A DNA stretch of 64,000 nt. Origin: Antilocapra americana. Its lineage: Eukaryota > Chordata > Mammalia > Artiodactyla > Antilocapridae. Position 1 is the stretch's first letter, and every line of letters begins with the position of its first letter. The notes beneath the pieces were generated by a model, which made no database searches, was not told the origin of the DNA, and was given only the letters and a program-made list of their open reading frames with translations. The stretch lies in the NCBI GenBank assembly GCA_007570785.1, contig ML664152.1:6070683-6134682 (forward strand), given 5' to 3'. The position numbers were made by a program, and so were the translations under genes. Of this stretch, positions 13,552 to 26,700 are shown piece by piece.

Positions 13552-14864
13552 AATCTGATGTATATACATGTAAAAGTAAATTTGTACTGACTTGTATATA
13601 TGTATGTATATTCATCATATGCGGTTGGTATGTATATGTTGTACATATACATGTATTCCGTAGACATAAAGAGCTGCTACAAAGCAATATCAAAGAAAAA
13701 TAGTGTAACATAAAAATGGAAAAAAAGATGTGAACAGACATTTCATGAATGGAAATACACAAATGGCCAATAAACATACAAAAAACAATAGTACTCCATC
13801 GCATTTGTCAAAAACACAAAATCACAAGGAAATATCAGACTGGGTTTGAACAACTGGCTACGAAGTAATTCTTCAAAAATGTCAAAGTCAAGAAGCACAG
13901 GAGAAACTGAAGAATGTTACAGATTAAAAGAGACTAAGGAGACACCACAAATAAACATAAGGTATGATAATGGTTGGACTGGGGAAAACTAGCTGTGAGG
14001 GACATAGCTAGTCAATGGACAGACTCCGCATTAGATGACACTACGGTTCCAAAGCTGCAGCTCCTAATTTTACTAACTGTACTCTGGTTATGACAGATTA
14101 CATGTAGGGTCCACACAAACATGAGTTTGAAGCCAAGAACAGGCTGAAGTAACGCATGGTGACAGAAACCTGAAGAGTGCATGTGGTGGGTAGAGACTGC
14201 TTGAAAGAACCCCTAGCAACATGGTGGGGGGTGATAGAAATGATTCTTCTTCATTTTGTGGTTACATAGGTGTATTTATTTAACAAAACCCATTCTGTTG
14301 GTACTCTTAAGATCTATACATTTAGCTGCGGATAAACTTTATCTACAAAAATAAAAGCATAAGTGAAGAAAACTTTCCCAAATAGATTTTAAAATAAGAC
14401 TTGAGAGTTCAATGCTTAGTGTAAAAATCAGTGAAAAGAAATTTATAGCTAAACACACCCTGACAAAATATGTTGAGTTGTAAGGTCAAATAAAATAACC
14501 TCAGCATTTTCAAGCATCAACAATTGGTCATATACAAAGAATTATGATCAGAATGACAGCTAACTTCTCTGTAAATTAAATGTAGAGCACATTGAAGTCA
14601 TGTCTGCAGGGTTCATAGGGCTAAAGTGCAGATTTTCTATTTTAATATTATGAAGTTATTTTTGTCATCTTTGATAGTAAAAGAAAGATGTTTGTAATCT
14701 AAGAATCTGACCCTGAAAAACATATACTTGAAAGCCTTCTCCAGCCTCCCAAAATGTGAGCTGGAATGAAAAAGTTAAGATTCAGCAATTTGCAAATGAA
14801 AACATGGTGCAACATTTACTTTTGGTAATGGAATTGCAAGATAGCTTTAGATTTTTTTTCCTGT

Positions 14865-14990
14865 TTCTTTAAATTAATTTATATTTTATTGAAGGATAAT
14901 TGCTTTATAGAGTTTTGCTGTTTTCTTTCAAACCTCAACATGAATCAGCCATAAGTATACATATATCCCCTCCCTTTTGTTTCTAACTTT
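14865..14990 (-). mobile_element. Artiodactyl L1 3' end
   Basis: Short antisense L1 3' UTR: TATTGAAGGATAATTGCTTTA, AACATGAATCAGCCATAAG, ATACATATATCCCCTCCC. Confidence 0.75.
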
Positions 14991-15311
14991 TCTTTTGCTT
15001 ATCTCTGTTTTCAAATTTTTCAGCAATGAATACATATAATTTTTATAATTCAAGTTGAAAGTAAAAAAAAATCTGTTAATCATTATCTTTCAAATTTGCA
15101 CCAATTAAAAAAAATATCTCCACCAGCAAGGTTTATTATGAGACACAGAAATCCAGTTGCATGTAATCATAGTTCAGTCAAAATGATATATTTATACCTG
15201 AAAAAACGTGTCACAATGTTGATTTATATGCCTGAAGCTGGGAGATCCATTGGTAACGTTCCATTCTTTTGGCTTTCACACATTTTTCTCTAATATGTGT
15301 GGATCTTTCTA

Positions 15312-15533
15312 ATGTGTATGTGCTCAGTCATATAGTCATGTCGGACTCTTTTTGACCCATAGACTATAGCTGCCAGGCTTCTCTGGCCATGGAATTTTCC
15401 AGGCAAGTATCCTGGAGTGTGTTGCCATTTCCTCCTCCAGGGGATCTTCCCGACCCAGGGATTGAACCTGTGTCTCTTGCATCTCCTGCATTAGCAGCAG
15501 ATTCTTTACCACTAGTGCCACCAGGGATGCCCC
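15312..15533 (-). mobile_element. Bov-tA SINE
   Basis: Antisense copy; right end GCCACCAGGGATGCCC is the tRNA head. Pairs head-to-head with the copy at 15601, 67 bp away. Confidence 0.92.
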
Positions 15534-15600
15534 ATATCTCTCTAATGGAGGCCTAATATACACTTTTAAAAATGAATTTGTTGTTCCTAGCATATAACTT

Positions 15601-15820
15601 TGGGCTTCCCTGGTAGCTCAGCTGTTAAAAAAAAACTGACTTCAGTGCGGGAGACCTGGGTTCAATACCTGGGTTGGGAAGATCCCCTGGAGGAGGGCAT
15701 GACAACCCACTCCAGTATTCTTGCCTGGAGAATCCCCATGGACAGAAGAGCCTGGCAGGCTACAATTCATGGGCTCGCAAAGAGTCATACATGACTGAAT
15801 GACTAAGCACAGCACAGCAC
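15601..15820 (+). mobile_element. Bov-tA SINE
   Basis: Sense copy: GGGCTTCCCTGGTAGCTCAG head, GATCCCCTGGAGGAGGGC body and an AGCACAGCACAGCAC tail. Confidence 0.93.
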
Positions 15821-16079
15821 ATAGCATATAGCATATAACATTAAGGAGATATTTTAATACATGATTTTAAAAAATAATGGAATGTGAAAATTTGGTCTTT
15901 GTCAAAAACATTGGAAATTTCTATGGAAACGTTCCTAAAATTAATCTCCTTATTTTCCTGGGACAGTCTTGAGTTGTGTCTGTTCTGCTAGTATCAATTT
16001 TATTCTCAGAAGTATCCCAGATAAATTAGATAACCACCTTACTTATAATACTTACAGAATCTAAACTATGACATAAATA

Positions 16080-16515
16080 AATGGATCCATGAAGTAGGAA
16101 CAGACTCACAGACATAGAGAACAGACTGGTGGTTGCTACAGGGGAGGAGAGTTGGGGAGGGATGGATTGGGAGTTTGGGATTAGCAGATACAAACTATTA
16201 TCAGTACATAAAGGGTGGATTCAATCGGCATGAGTTTGAGCAAACTCTGGGAGATAGTGAAAGACAGGGAAGCCTGGTGTGCTGCGATCCAGGTGGTCGC
16301 AAAGAGTTGGGCATGACTGAGAGCCTGAACAACAACAAATAAGATGGATAAACAACGAAGTCCTATTGTATAGCACAGGGAACTATACTCAGTATCCTAT
16401 GATAAGCCACAATGGAAAAGAATCTGAAAAAGAACACATGTATGTATAACTGAATCACTTTGCTGTAGAGCAGAAACTAACAAATCAACTCTGCTTCAGT
16501 AAAATAAATTTTTTA
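16080..16515 (+). mobile_element. Artiodactyl L1 3' end, interrupted
   Basis: Sense L1 3' UTR: GAGAACAGACTGGTGGTTGC, TATAGCACAGGGAACTATA, GTATAACTGAATCACTTTGC, ending in AATAAATTTTTTAAAAAA. A BovB-type 3' fragment (16208-16340, CATGAGTTTGAGCAAACTC ... GAACAACAACAAA) is inserted in it. Confidence 0.8.
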
Positions 16516-17043
16516 AAAAAGAAAGAAAAGATACTTATGGAGATATTTAATAATACTGAAAGAGTCCAACTTGATTTAGCTTTTACCCATGCTCAGGGCC
16601 TTCATGAAAATTCACATGCAGTTATCATTATTTATCATTAAAACTGTAAAAGATGATTCCTTATGAGAAAATGACAGAGAGATAATCAATGTCTTAGTTC
16701 TTTCTTCCTCTAAACAGTTCCCCAGTGAGCAATCCCTAATTTACTTGGAGGAAGTAGAAAGCTAAATTAGCCACTGAAGTGTGTGAAATTTCCTCTGTTT
16801 ACAACTTTGGGTGGGGACATAACAGTTTTGAATTATAAACTTCTTTGGAGATGACATTCTTTATCATGAATATCTGAGTTGCATGATTATCACAATCAAG
16901 AAATAGAGGAGAGAGAGATTAAAGCTAGCTAAGGCTGCATTTACTTATTTTGAAACCAAAATGTTGTCCTAAGCAGAACTTAGCTTTATCAATGAAACCA
17001 GTCTTTTGAGGGGCCTTTGATAGCCACTCCACCCACCGTCTAA

Positions 17044-18514
<1,471 letters not shown>

Positions 18515-19240
18515 TGAAACAATCTGAGAACCTGCATATTCAGGATGAGGAATGATAAAGTGTATTAGATGTTCTGTTCTCTTCACCACTTCATCCTCAC
18601 CAGACTGATGGTTAAGATAGTCTTCTTTCCACATGAATTTTTGGCTTGGTTTCCCAGAGGATTTGTGTTTTTTATAATATCATGGGAAAAAAAGCACATC
18701 ATCAACTTGGTTATCTAGTTGTCTGACACATCATTTTAAAACACTTTGTTTTTCTACTGTCTCCTAAAAGTAAGTTCTTTTCAAATCCAACTGGAAGAGA
18801 TTTGTGTAATGGGTAAAGACTTCACACAAAATAAATGAGCAGGTCAAAGCAAAAACATAGGAATGAAATGAGTGGGAACAACCCCACAGAAAATTTTCTA
18901 GACTTCTATACTTTTCTTTACATCATGACATCATGATGTGGACAGTCATGAAATCTAACCATCAGGATGAATTTTGGTGATCATGCAACTCAACACCAGC
19001 CTCCTTGTCATGCAGTGCAGCTAAGCTGCATGTCTGAGCTGCCCAGTTACCTCCCTAGGTACCAACAACTGTCTTTTAGCATCTTGGTTGCAAAACTGGA
19101 TAACTTTTCTATGGTCCTCCCCAACCATCTTTTCTCACAAATCCTGTTAGTTTACCTGTTTAGGGACATCTATAAAGTCTCATACACACATACACTTTCA
19201 CTTAGTGTAATGTATTGTTTGGTGTATGTTATGCAAATAC

Positions 19241-19425
19241 GGCTTCCCTTGTGGCTCAGTGATAAAGAATCTACCTGCCAATGGGGGAGACTTGGTCCAG
19301 GAAGATCCCTTGGAGAAGGAAATGGCAACTCACTCCAGTATTCTTGCCTGGAGAATCCCATGAATTACAGTCCATGGAGTTCACAAAGATTCAAACCTGA
19401 CTTGGTGACTGAACAAAAACAACAG
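19241..19425 (+). mobile_element. Bov-tA SINE
   Basis: Sense copy with a shortened middle (GAGACTTGGTCCAGG lacks the usual B-box text). Confidence 0.9.
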
Positions 19426-19849
19426 TGTAACATATTTATATTAATACATGTACATATACCTACACTTGAATAATTCTGAATTTTTAAACAACTGCATATC
19501 TTAAGAGTTTTCTCAAATCATTAGAAATCTTTAGCAAGCCAGATTGGTCATAGCTGCAGGCAACTTCATTTTGTGATTTATTTCTTGACCCATGATGAAT
19601 GGAATATCTACTCTATGTCCAGCAGGTCAATACCTTAGAAAATAAGTCCTATCTGATGGCTAAGAATTTTCCCTATAAGAAACCAACCCTGGGGATAAAA
19701 GGAAGCCAAGCAAAGAATGTTGATAGGGAGGATGCAGGGGCAGGCCAGATGGAAGGAGGCTGTGAGCTGTGACAATCAGATCAGAGAGACAAGAAGCAGA
19801 ATGCCCTCCCGATAAAGATGATGTAAAACCAAAGACATCCAAGAAACTT

Positions 19850-20186
19850 TGTTGTTGTTCAGTCACTCAGTCTTGTTCAACTCTTTGTGACCCCATGGAC
19901 TACAGCACGCCAGGCCTCCCTGCCTCCACCATTCCCTGGAGTTTGCTCAGACTCATGTCCATTGAGTCAATGATGCCATCCAACTGTTTCATTCTCTGTC
20001 ATCCTTCTCCTCTTGTCTTTGGTCTTTTCCAGCATGAGGGTCTTTTCCAATGAGTTGGCTGTTTGCATCAGGTGGCCAAATTATTGGAGCTTCAACTTCG
20101 GCATCAGTCCTTTCAATGAGTATTCAGAGTTGATTTCTTTTAGGATTGACTGGTTTGATCTCCTTGCGGTTCAGGGAACTCTATGA
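19850..20186 (-). mobile_element. BovB LINE 3' end
   Basis: Antisense BovB from TTGTTGTTCAGTCACTCAG through GGTGGCCAAATTATTGGAGC to CAGGGAACTCT, 5' truncated. Confidence 0.9.
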
Positions 20187-20442
20187 AACTTATCGCAGCC
20201 AAATGATCAAAGCCAGAGTCATTCCTGGCTGTCTCTAATGATAGCAGAGTAGAAGACAAAGTAGATGTGCCCATGGGCCCTGCCATACAAAAATATCACA
20301 CATTAACAAAAGTTTTATTAGAAGGACTTTAAACAATGGGTTTACTGAGAAGCTGGAATGCAAAACTTGCTAAAGAAATCTGTGTGTCACTGGTGTTCGT
20401 TCATTGTAAGTTAACATTTTGTGCACACGTCTGGGCAGGGGG

Positions 20443-20642
20443 ACTTCCCAGGTGGCTCAGTGGTAAAAGACCTGCCCACCAGTGCAGGAGACACGGGTTC
20501 AATCCCTGGATCAGCAAGATACCCCGGAGGAGGAAATATCAACTCACTCCAGTAGTCTTGCCTGTTGAATCCTACAGACAGAGGAGCCTGGAGGGCTATA
20601 GTCTATAGGGTTGCAAAGAGTCAGATACAACTGAGTGACAGA
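20443..20642 (+). mobile_element. Bov-tA SINE
   Basis: Sense copy: ACTTCCCAGGTGGCTCAGTG head, GGTTCAATCCC, body ending TACAACTGAGTGACAG. Confidence 0.92.
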
Positions 20643-20687
20643 ACATGCAGCATGAACACACTGCACAGAGGACAGAGTATATGTTCT

Positions 20688-20872
20688 TGTTGTTGTTCAA
20701 TCACTAAGTCATTTCTTACTCTTTGGGACCTCTTGGACTGCAGCATGCCAGGCTTCCCTGTCTTTCAATATCTTCCTGAGTTTGGTCAAATTCATGTTCA
20801 TTGAATAGGTGATGCTATCTAACCATCTCATTCTCTGCCACCTCTTTCTCCTCTTGCCTTTATACTTTATGT
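20688..20872 (-). mobile_element. BovB LINE 3' end
   Basis: Short antisense BovB terminus, TTGTTGTTCAATCACTAAG to CTCCTCTTGCCTTTA. Confidence 0.87.
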
Positions 20873-22001
20873 TTATTGTTGCTTCAAAACATTCTTTCTT
20901 ATATTTCAGGGAGCAATGTCTAAACTAAATATAATTTTGTCTATTAATAAGACAATATATCCCACTTACTTTTATTGAATTTTATTTTTGTGTAGACAAA
21001 TAAAATGATAGATCCTGAAAGAGGGACCTGCAGGCTGAGTGGACAGAGTTAAGCCTGCTTACACCTCTTAGGACTTCCCAGGGGAAAAATAGTAAATTCT
21101 GGTTTCCTTTATGTCAACCTAGGGCATACTTCTTAGAGGTACTCATATTCACATGCATTGCCCTCTCACAAAGATATTTTAAATAATTCAAGATATGATT
21201 TGCTTTTCTTGCTTGAAGATGATATCTGATTTTCAGCATTTGGTAGCAGTTAATAAATTAACAATTTTAGCCTTTCTTCAGATGTCAGTGGAAAGGTTGT
21301 AACCAAATTAACTTCTGAGCATTTAAATAGGAATTTTAACATGTTTTGAAATGAAATATGTAAATTAAATCACACTCCAGGGGTCAGGTTTGTAGTCCAT
21401 CAAAGCTTTTAAAAACTAGTAACCTTTGCTATTTTCAATTATGATGAGTTACAATAAGAGAGAGATAAGGAGTCGACTGAATTACAGGAAAAGACTGAGG
21501 TTTCTGACTCTCCCTGTGGGTCAGGACTGGGATCAGATCTTTCTCATTTTATTCATGTATGTACAACTCCATTACCTTTGCAGTTACACTGCGCAATGCA
21601 TATTATTATATTCAGATAGTTTTAGAGGAGCAAATATGACACCTAAAAAGTTGGCTTCATTTGAAAGTGGGCCCAGTTCTACTAATAATGCTGCAAACTG
21701 TAAACCAAACCATTTTAATGTTATGTCCCAGAGGTTCTTCTTTAACACTGAATAGAGCAGTGTGTGTGAGTGATTGTGTGGCCATGAATGTGTGTGTGTG
21801 TTTAGATGACATTGGAAACAATACTATTTTTCAATCATATCTTTTTTGCTTTTTTCCCTCCTTCACTTATATTGTATCATATGGTTGGAAAAAAATTTTT
21901 AAAAACCTCAAAAATCAATATAAATAGCATTAATCATTAATAATGCCTGAGACTTAAGTTCTAAAATATGTTAACAAGAAGCACAGTTTTGCTTGTGTCT
22001 T

Positions 22002-22203
22002 CACTGCTGGCTCAGTGATAAAGAATCCACCTGCCAGTGTAGGTGACATGGGTTCAATCCCTGGTTTGGGAGGATCTCCTGGAGAAGGAGATTGCAACCC
22101 ACTCCAGTATTCTTCCCTAGAGAATCCTATGGACAAAGGAGCCTGGTGGGCAACAGTCCATGGGATCACAGAGTCAGATACGACTAAGTGACTAAACCTC
22201 CAC
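22002..22203 (+). mobile_element. Bov-tA SINE
   Basis: Sense copy beginning inside the head (GCTGGCTCAGTGATAAAG), with GGTTCAATCCCTGG and a CTAAACCTCCAC end. Confidence 0.9.
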
Positions 22204-22449
22204 AATTTTGTTGCCTTCAAAATGCAGGAAGAAATGAAAGTCAGAATCCCTTCTTTCACTTCATTTCAATATAACAATCAGTGTTATATTTAACACTTTT
22301 CAAAGCTTTTCTTGCCCCATTTTAGGTGCCACATTGAACCTGAACAGTGCCTAACTGAGTGTTCTAATTGCTAGGGACCAGCACTGCCAGGAAAGTTAAT
22401 TGGCTGCTAGATAAAAATGTCACCTTCTATTTGTATTTATGTAAAACTT

Positions 22450-22625
22450 TGTCATTTACAAAACACTTTCATAATTGTAACCTTAATTAATACTCACGGT
22501 GACTCTGTAATGTAGATAAAGCATCAGCAGAGAAACACAATGGAAGAGAGCAGGAAACTTGCTCAGAGCTGCCCGGTAATGTATTCAAGACTCACATACA
22601 CATCTCTACTTTCCAGTTACCACTC
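22450..22625 (-). mobile_element. MIR SINE (ancient)
   Basis: Antisense MIR-like pattern: AAAACACTTTCATAATTG, TACTCACGGTGACTCTGTAA, GAGCAGGAAACTTGCTCAGAG. Diverged. Confidence 0.6.
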
Positions 22626-23644
22626 CACAGTATGTTTTTGAAAAATAATTCACATTGCAGTGGGAAGCCAGGATTAATGCAAGGAGAAGTTAAGTCAAAA
22701 AACCTAGAAAGAAGGCTATTTTAAAAGTTGAGAAAGAATATTATTTTAGAAGTAAGGGCATGTGATATTGAACACCTAATTTAAGACAGAAAGATAATTA
22801 CTTAAATTGAAGTGAAAGGGAAGAAATAGATTTGGTGAGGGGAGGGTGAGCAAGAACCAGAGATGACTCCAGAATTTCTACTCTGGATGATGGAAAGGTC
22901 AAGAGAGGGAGCCTACAACGTTCATGGCTTGGGAAGGTCTTATGAAGAGAAAGGCTTAGTATCACATGTGTGAGGACCATGATTTTGGATTCTGACCAGG
23001 AGAACTCTGAAATATGGATTTGGGGAGTGGGCTGAAATGAGTATATCTTTCCTTTTCACCTTTACCTTTCGCTTCTCTTCTTTTCACAGCTATTTATAAG
23101 CCCTCTTCAGACAACTATTTTGCCTTTTTGTATTTCTTTTTCTTGGGGGTGGTCTTAATCCCTGTCTCCTGTACAATGTCACGAACCACCGTCCATAGTT
23201 CTTCAGGCACTCTATCAGATCTAATCCCCTGAACCTGTTTCTCACTTCCACTGTATAATCATAAGGGATTTGATTTAGGTCATATCTGAATGGTCTAGTG
23301 GTTTTCCCCACTTTCTTCAATTTAAGTCTGAATTTGGCAATAAGGGGTTCATGATCTGAGCCACAGTCAACTCCTGGTCTTGTTTTTGCTGACTGTATAG
23401 AACTTCTCCATTGTTGGCTGCAAAGAATATAACCAATTAGATTTCAGTATTGACCATCTGATGATGTCCATGTGTAGAGTCTTCTCTTGTGTTGTTGGAA
23501 GAGAGTATTTGCAATTACCAGTGTGTTCTCGTGGCAAAACTCTATTAACCTTTGACCTGCTTAATTCTGGACTCCAAGGCCAAATTTGCCTGTTACTCCA
23601 GTATTTCTTGACTTCCTACTTTTGCACTGAGTCCCCTATAATGA

Positions 23645-23760
23645 TAGAGAAGGAAATGGCAATCCACTCCAGTATTCTTGCCTGGAGAATCCCATGGACA
23701 GAGGGTTCTGGTGGGCTACAGTCCATGGGGTCACAAAGAATCTGACACTACTGAGTGACC

Positions 23761-23799
<39 letters not shown>
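23645..23799 (+). mobile_element. Bov-tA SINE body with (AC)n tail, nested in BovB
   Basis: Head-less Bov-tA (GAGAAGGAAATGGCAATCC to CTGAGTGACC) followed by about 18 AC units. Flanked by a perfect 11-bp duplication CCCTATAATGA (23634-23644 and 23800-23810), so it entered after the BovB. Confidence 0.93.
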
Positions 23800-23865
23800 C
23801 CCTATAATGAAAAGGACATCTATTTTGGGTGTTAGTTCTAGAAGGTCTTGTAGGTCTTCCTAGAA

Positions 23866-24264
23866 CTATTCAACTTCAACTTCTTCAGCATTACTGGTTG
23901 GGACATAGACTTGAACTACTGTGGTATTGAATGCTTTGCCTTGGAAATAAACAGAGATCATTCTGTCATTTTTGAGATTGCATCCAAGTACTGCATTTCC
24001 AACTCTTCTGTTGACTGTGATGGCAACTCCATTTCTTCTAAGGGATTCCTGCCCACAGTAGTAGATATAATGGCCATCTGTGTTAAATGCACCCATTACA
24101 GTCCATTTTATTTCGCTGATTCCTAGAATGTCGATGTTCACTCTTGCCATCTCCTGTTTGACCACTTCCAATTTGCCTTGATTCATGGACCTAGCATTCC
24201 AGGTTTCTATGCAATATTGCCCTTTACAGCATTGATCTTTGCTTCTATCACCAGTCACATCCAC
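23866..24264 (-). pseudogene. BovB endonuclease domain fragment
   Basis: A 132-residue open stretch in the inverted half of the BovB. It shows the N-terminal part of an apurinic-type endonuclease, with WNARSMNQGKLEVVKQEM followed by the acidic GISEIKW motif that holds the catalytic glutamate, and NGVAITVN further on. The family nicks target DNA for reverse transcription. It is cut off from its reverse transcriptase by the inversion and lacks the C-terminal half of the domain, so it is non-functional. Confidence 0.85.
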
Positions 24265-24768
24265 AACTGGGTGATATTTTTGTTTGGCTCCATCTCTTCA
24301 TTCTTTCTGGAGTTATTTCTCCACTGATCTCCTGTAGCATATTGGGCACCTACCAACCTGGGGAGCTCATCTTTCAGTGTCCTGTCTTTTCACCTTTTCA
24401 TACTGTTCATGGGGTTCTCAAGGCAAGAATACTGAAGTGGTTTGCCATTCCCTTCTCCAGTGGACCACATTCTATCAGAACTTTGCACCATGACCCTTCC
24501 ATCTTCGGTGGCCCCACACAGCATGGCTCATAGTTTCATTGAGTTAGACAAGGCTGTGGTCCATGTGATCAGTGTGGTTGGTTTTCTGTGACTGTAGTTT
24601 TCATTCTATCTGCCCTCTGATGGAGAAGGATAAGAGGCTTATGGAAGCTTCCTGATGAGAGAGACTGACTGAGGAGGAAACCTGATCTTGTTCTGATGCA
24701 TGGGGCCATGTTCCCTAAATCTTTAATCCAATTTTCTGTTGATGGGCGGGGCTGTGTTCCCTCCCTAT

Positions 24769-24972
24769 GCTTCCCTGGTGGCTCAGAGGTTAGTGTCTGC
24801 CTGCAATGCGAGAGACCTGGGTTCAATCCCTGGGTTGGGAAGATCTCCTGGAGAAGGAAATGGCAACCCACTCCAGTATTCTTGCCTGGAGAATCCCATG
24901 GACAGAGGAGCCCAGTGGGCTACAGTCCAAGGGGTCACATAGAGTCAGACAAGACTGAGCAACTTCACTTTC
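24769..24972 (+). mobile_element. Bov-tA SINE nested in BovB
   Basis: Complete sense copy from GCTTCCCTGGTGGCTCAGAG to GACTGAGCAACTTCAC, splitting the BovB 5' UTR text. No clear target duplication. Confidence 0.93.
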
Positions 24973-25936
24973 AAACTATGGTGGTGGTAATGAAGATAAT
25001 GGCAACTTCCTTTGAAAGGTCCTATGCATGTACTGCTACACTCACTGCCCCCAACCCTGTAGCAGGCCACTGCTGACCCAAGCCTACACCGGAGACTCCT
25101 GGACACTCCTGGGCAAGTCTGGGTCAGTCTCCTGTGGGGGCACTGCTCATTTCTCTGGGACCCTGGTGCATACTAGTTTCTATTTGTGCCCTCCAAGAGT
25201 CTATTTCCCCAATCCTGTGTAAGTTCTGGCAGCTCTTGGAGGGGTAAATGGCTACCTCCTCCAAGAGGGCTTATACCTTTCCCAAGTCCCCTGCATCCAG
25301 CCATACACAAGTCTGCTGAACCCAGAGGCCCAGTTGAATGCAGAGTTCCAAAGAATAGCAAGGAGAGATAAGGAAGCCTTCCTCAGTTATCAGTGCAAAG
25401 AAATAGAGGAAAGCAACAGAATGGGAAAGACTAGAGATCCCTTCAGGAAAATTAGAGATACCAAGGGAATATTTCATGCAGAGATGGGCACAATAAAGGA
25501 CAGAAATGGTATTTCCCTAACAGAAGCAGAAGATATTAAGAAGAGGTGGCAAGAATACACATAAGAACTATACAAAAAAGGTCTTCATGACCCAGGTAAT
25601 CACGATGGTATGCTCACTCACCTATAGGCAGACATCCTGGAATGCAAAGTCAAGTGGGTCTTAGGAACCATCATTATGAACAAAGATAGTGGAGGTGATG
25701 GAATTCCAGTTGAGCTATTTCAAATCCTACAAGACAATGCTGTGAAAGTGCTGTACTCAATATGCCAGCAAATTTGGAAAACTCAGCAATGATCACAGGA
25801 CTGGAAAAGGTCAGTTTTCATTCCAATCCCAAAGAAAGGTAATGCCAAAGAATGCTCAGACTACCACACAATTGCACTCATCTCACACACTAGTAAAGTA
25901 ATGCTCAAAGTTCTCCAAGCCAGGCTTCAACAGTAG

Positions 25937-26700
25937 GTGAACCGTGAACTTCCAGATTTGCAAGCTGGGTTTAGAAAAGGCAGAGGAACCAGAAATCAAA
26001 TTGCCAACATCTGCTGGATCATCAAAAAAGCAAGAGAGTTCCATAAGAACATCTACTTCTGCTTTATTGACTATGCTAAAGCCTTTGACATTGTGGATCA
26101 TAACAAACTGTGGAAATTCTTCAGGAGACGGGAATACCAAACCACCTGACCTACCTCTTGAGAAACCTTTATCCAATGCAGGAAGCAATAGTTAGAACTC
26201 CACATGGAACAACAGACTGGTTCCACATAGGGAAAGGAGTATGTCAAGGCTGTATATTGTCACCCTGCTTATTTAACTTATATGCAGAGTACATCATGAG
26301 AAATGCTGGGCTGGATGAAGTACAAGCTGGAATCAAGACTGCCGGGAGAAATATCAATAACTTCAGATATGCAGATGACACCACCCTTATGGCAGAAAGT
26401 AAAGAAGAATTAAAGAGCCTCTTGATGAAAGTGAAAGAGGAAAGTGAAAAAGTTGGCTTAAAGCTCAGCATTCAGAAAACTAAGATCATGGCCTCTGGTC
26501 CCATCACTTCATGGGAAATAGATGGGGAAACAGTGGAAACAGTGGCTGACTTTATTTTGGCGGGCTCCAAAATCACTGCAGATGGTGACTGCAGCCTTGA
26601 AATTAAAAGACGCTTGCTCCTTAGGAAAAACGTTATGATCAATCTAGACATATTAAAAAGCAGAGACATGACATTAATTTGCCAACAAAGGTCCATCTAG
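25937..26700 (+). pseudogene. BovB reverse transcriptase fragments
   Basis: Two overlapping frames carry RT pieces. 25937-26149 has the GFRKGRGTRNQ block and FIDYAKAFDIVDH, the first catalytic aspartate region. 26110-26700 has the CQGCILSPCLFNLY block and FRYADDTTLMAES, the catalytic YADD. The change of frame near 26110-26149 and a stop at about 25935 (CAG TAG) show decay. Upstream, 25334-25564 is the linker region before the RT. Confidence 0.87.

Noticed and set aside
15601..15680. tRNA-like sequence with a GTTCAATACC-type B box
   Set aside because: It is the tRNA-derived head of a Bov-tA SINE; the same holds for all other copies, and none folds as a complete tRNA.
25334..26700. Possible functional reverse transcriptase gene
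   Set aside because: The RT motifs lie in different frames with stops between them, and the endonuclease half is inverted; it is a dead BovB.
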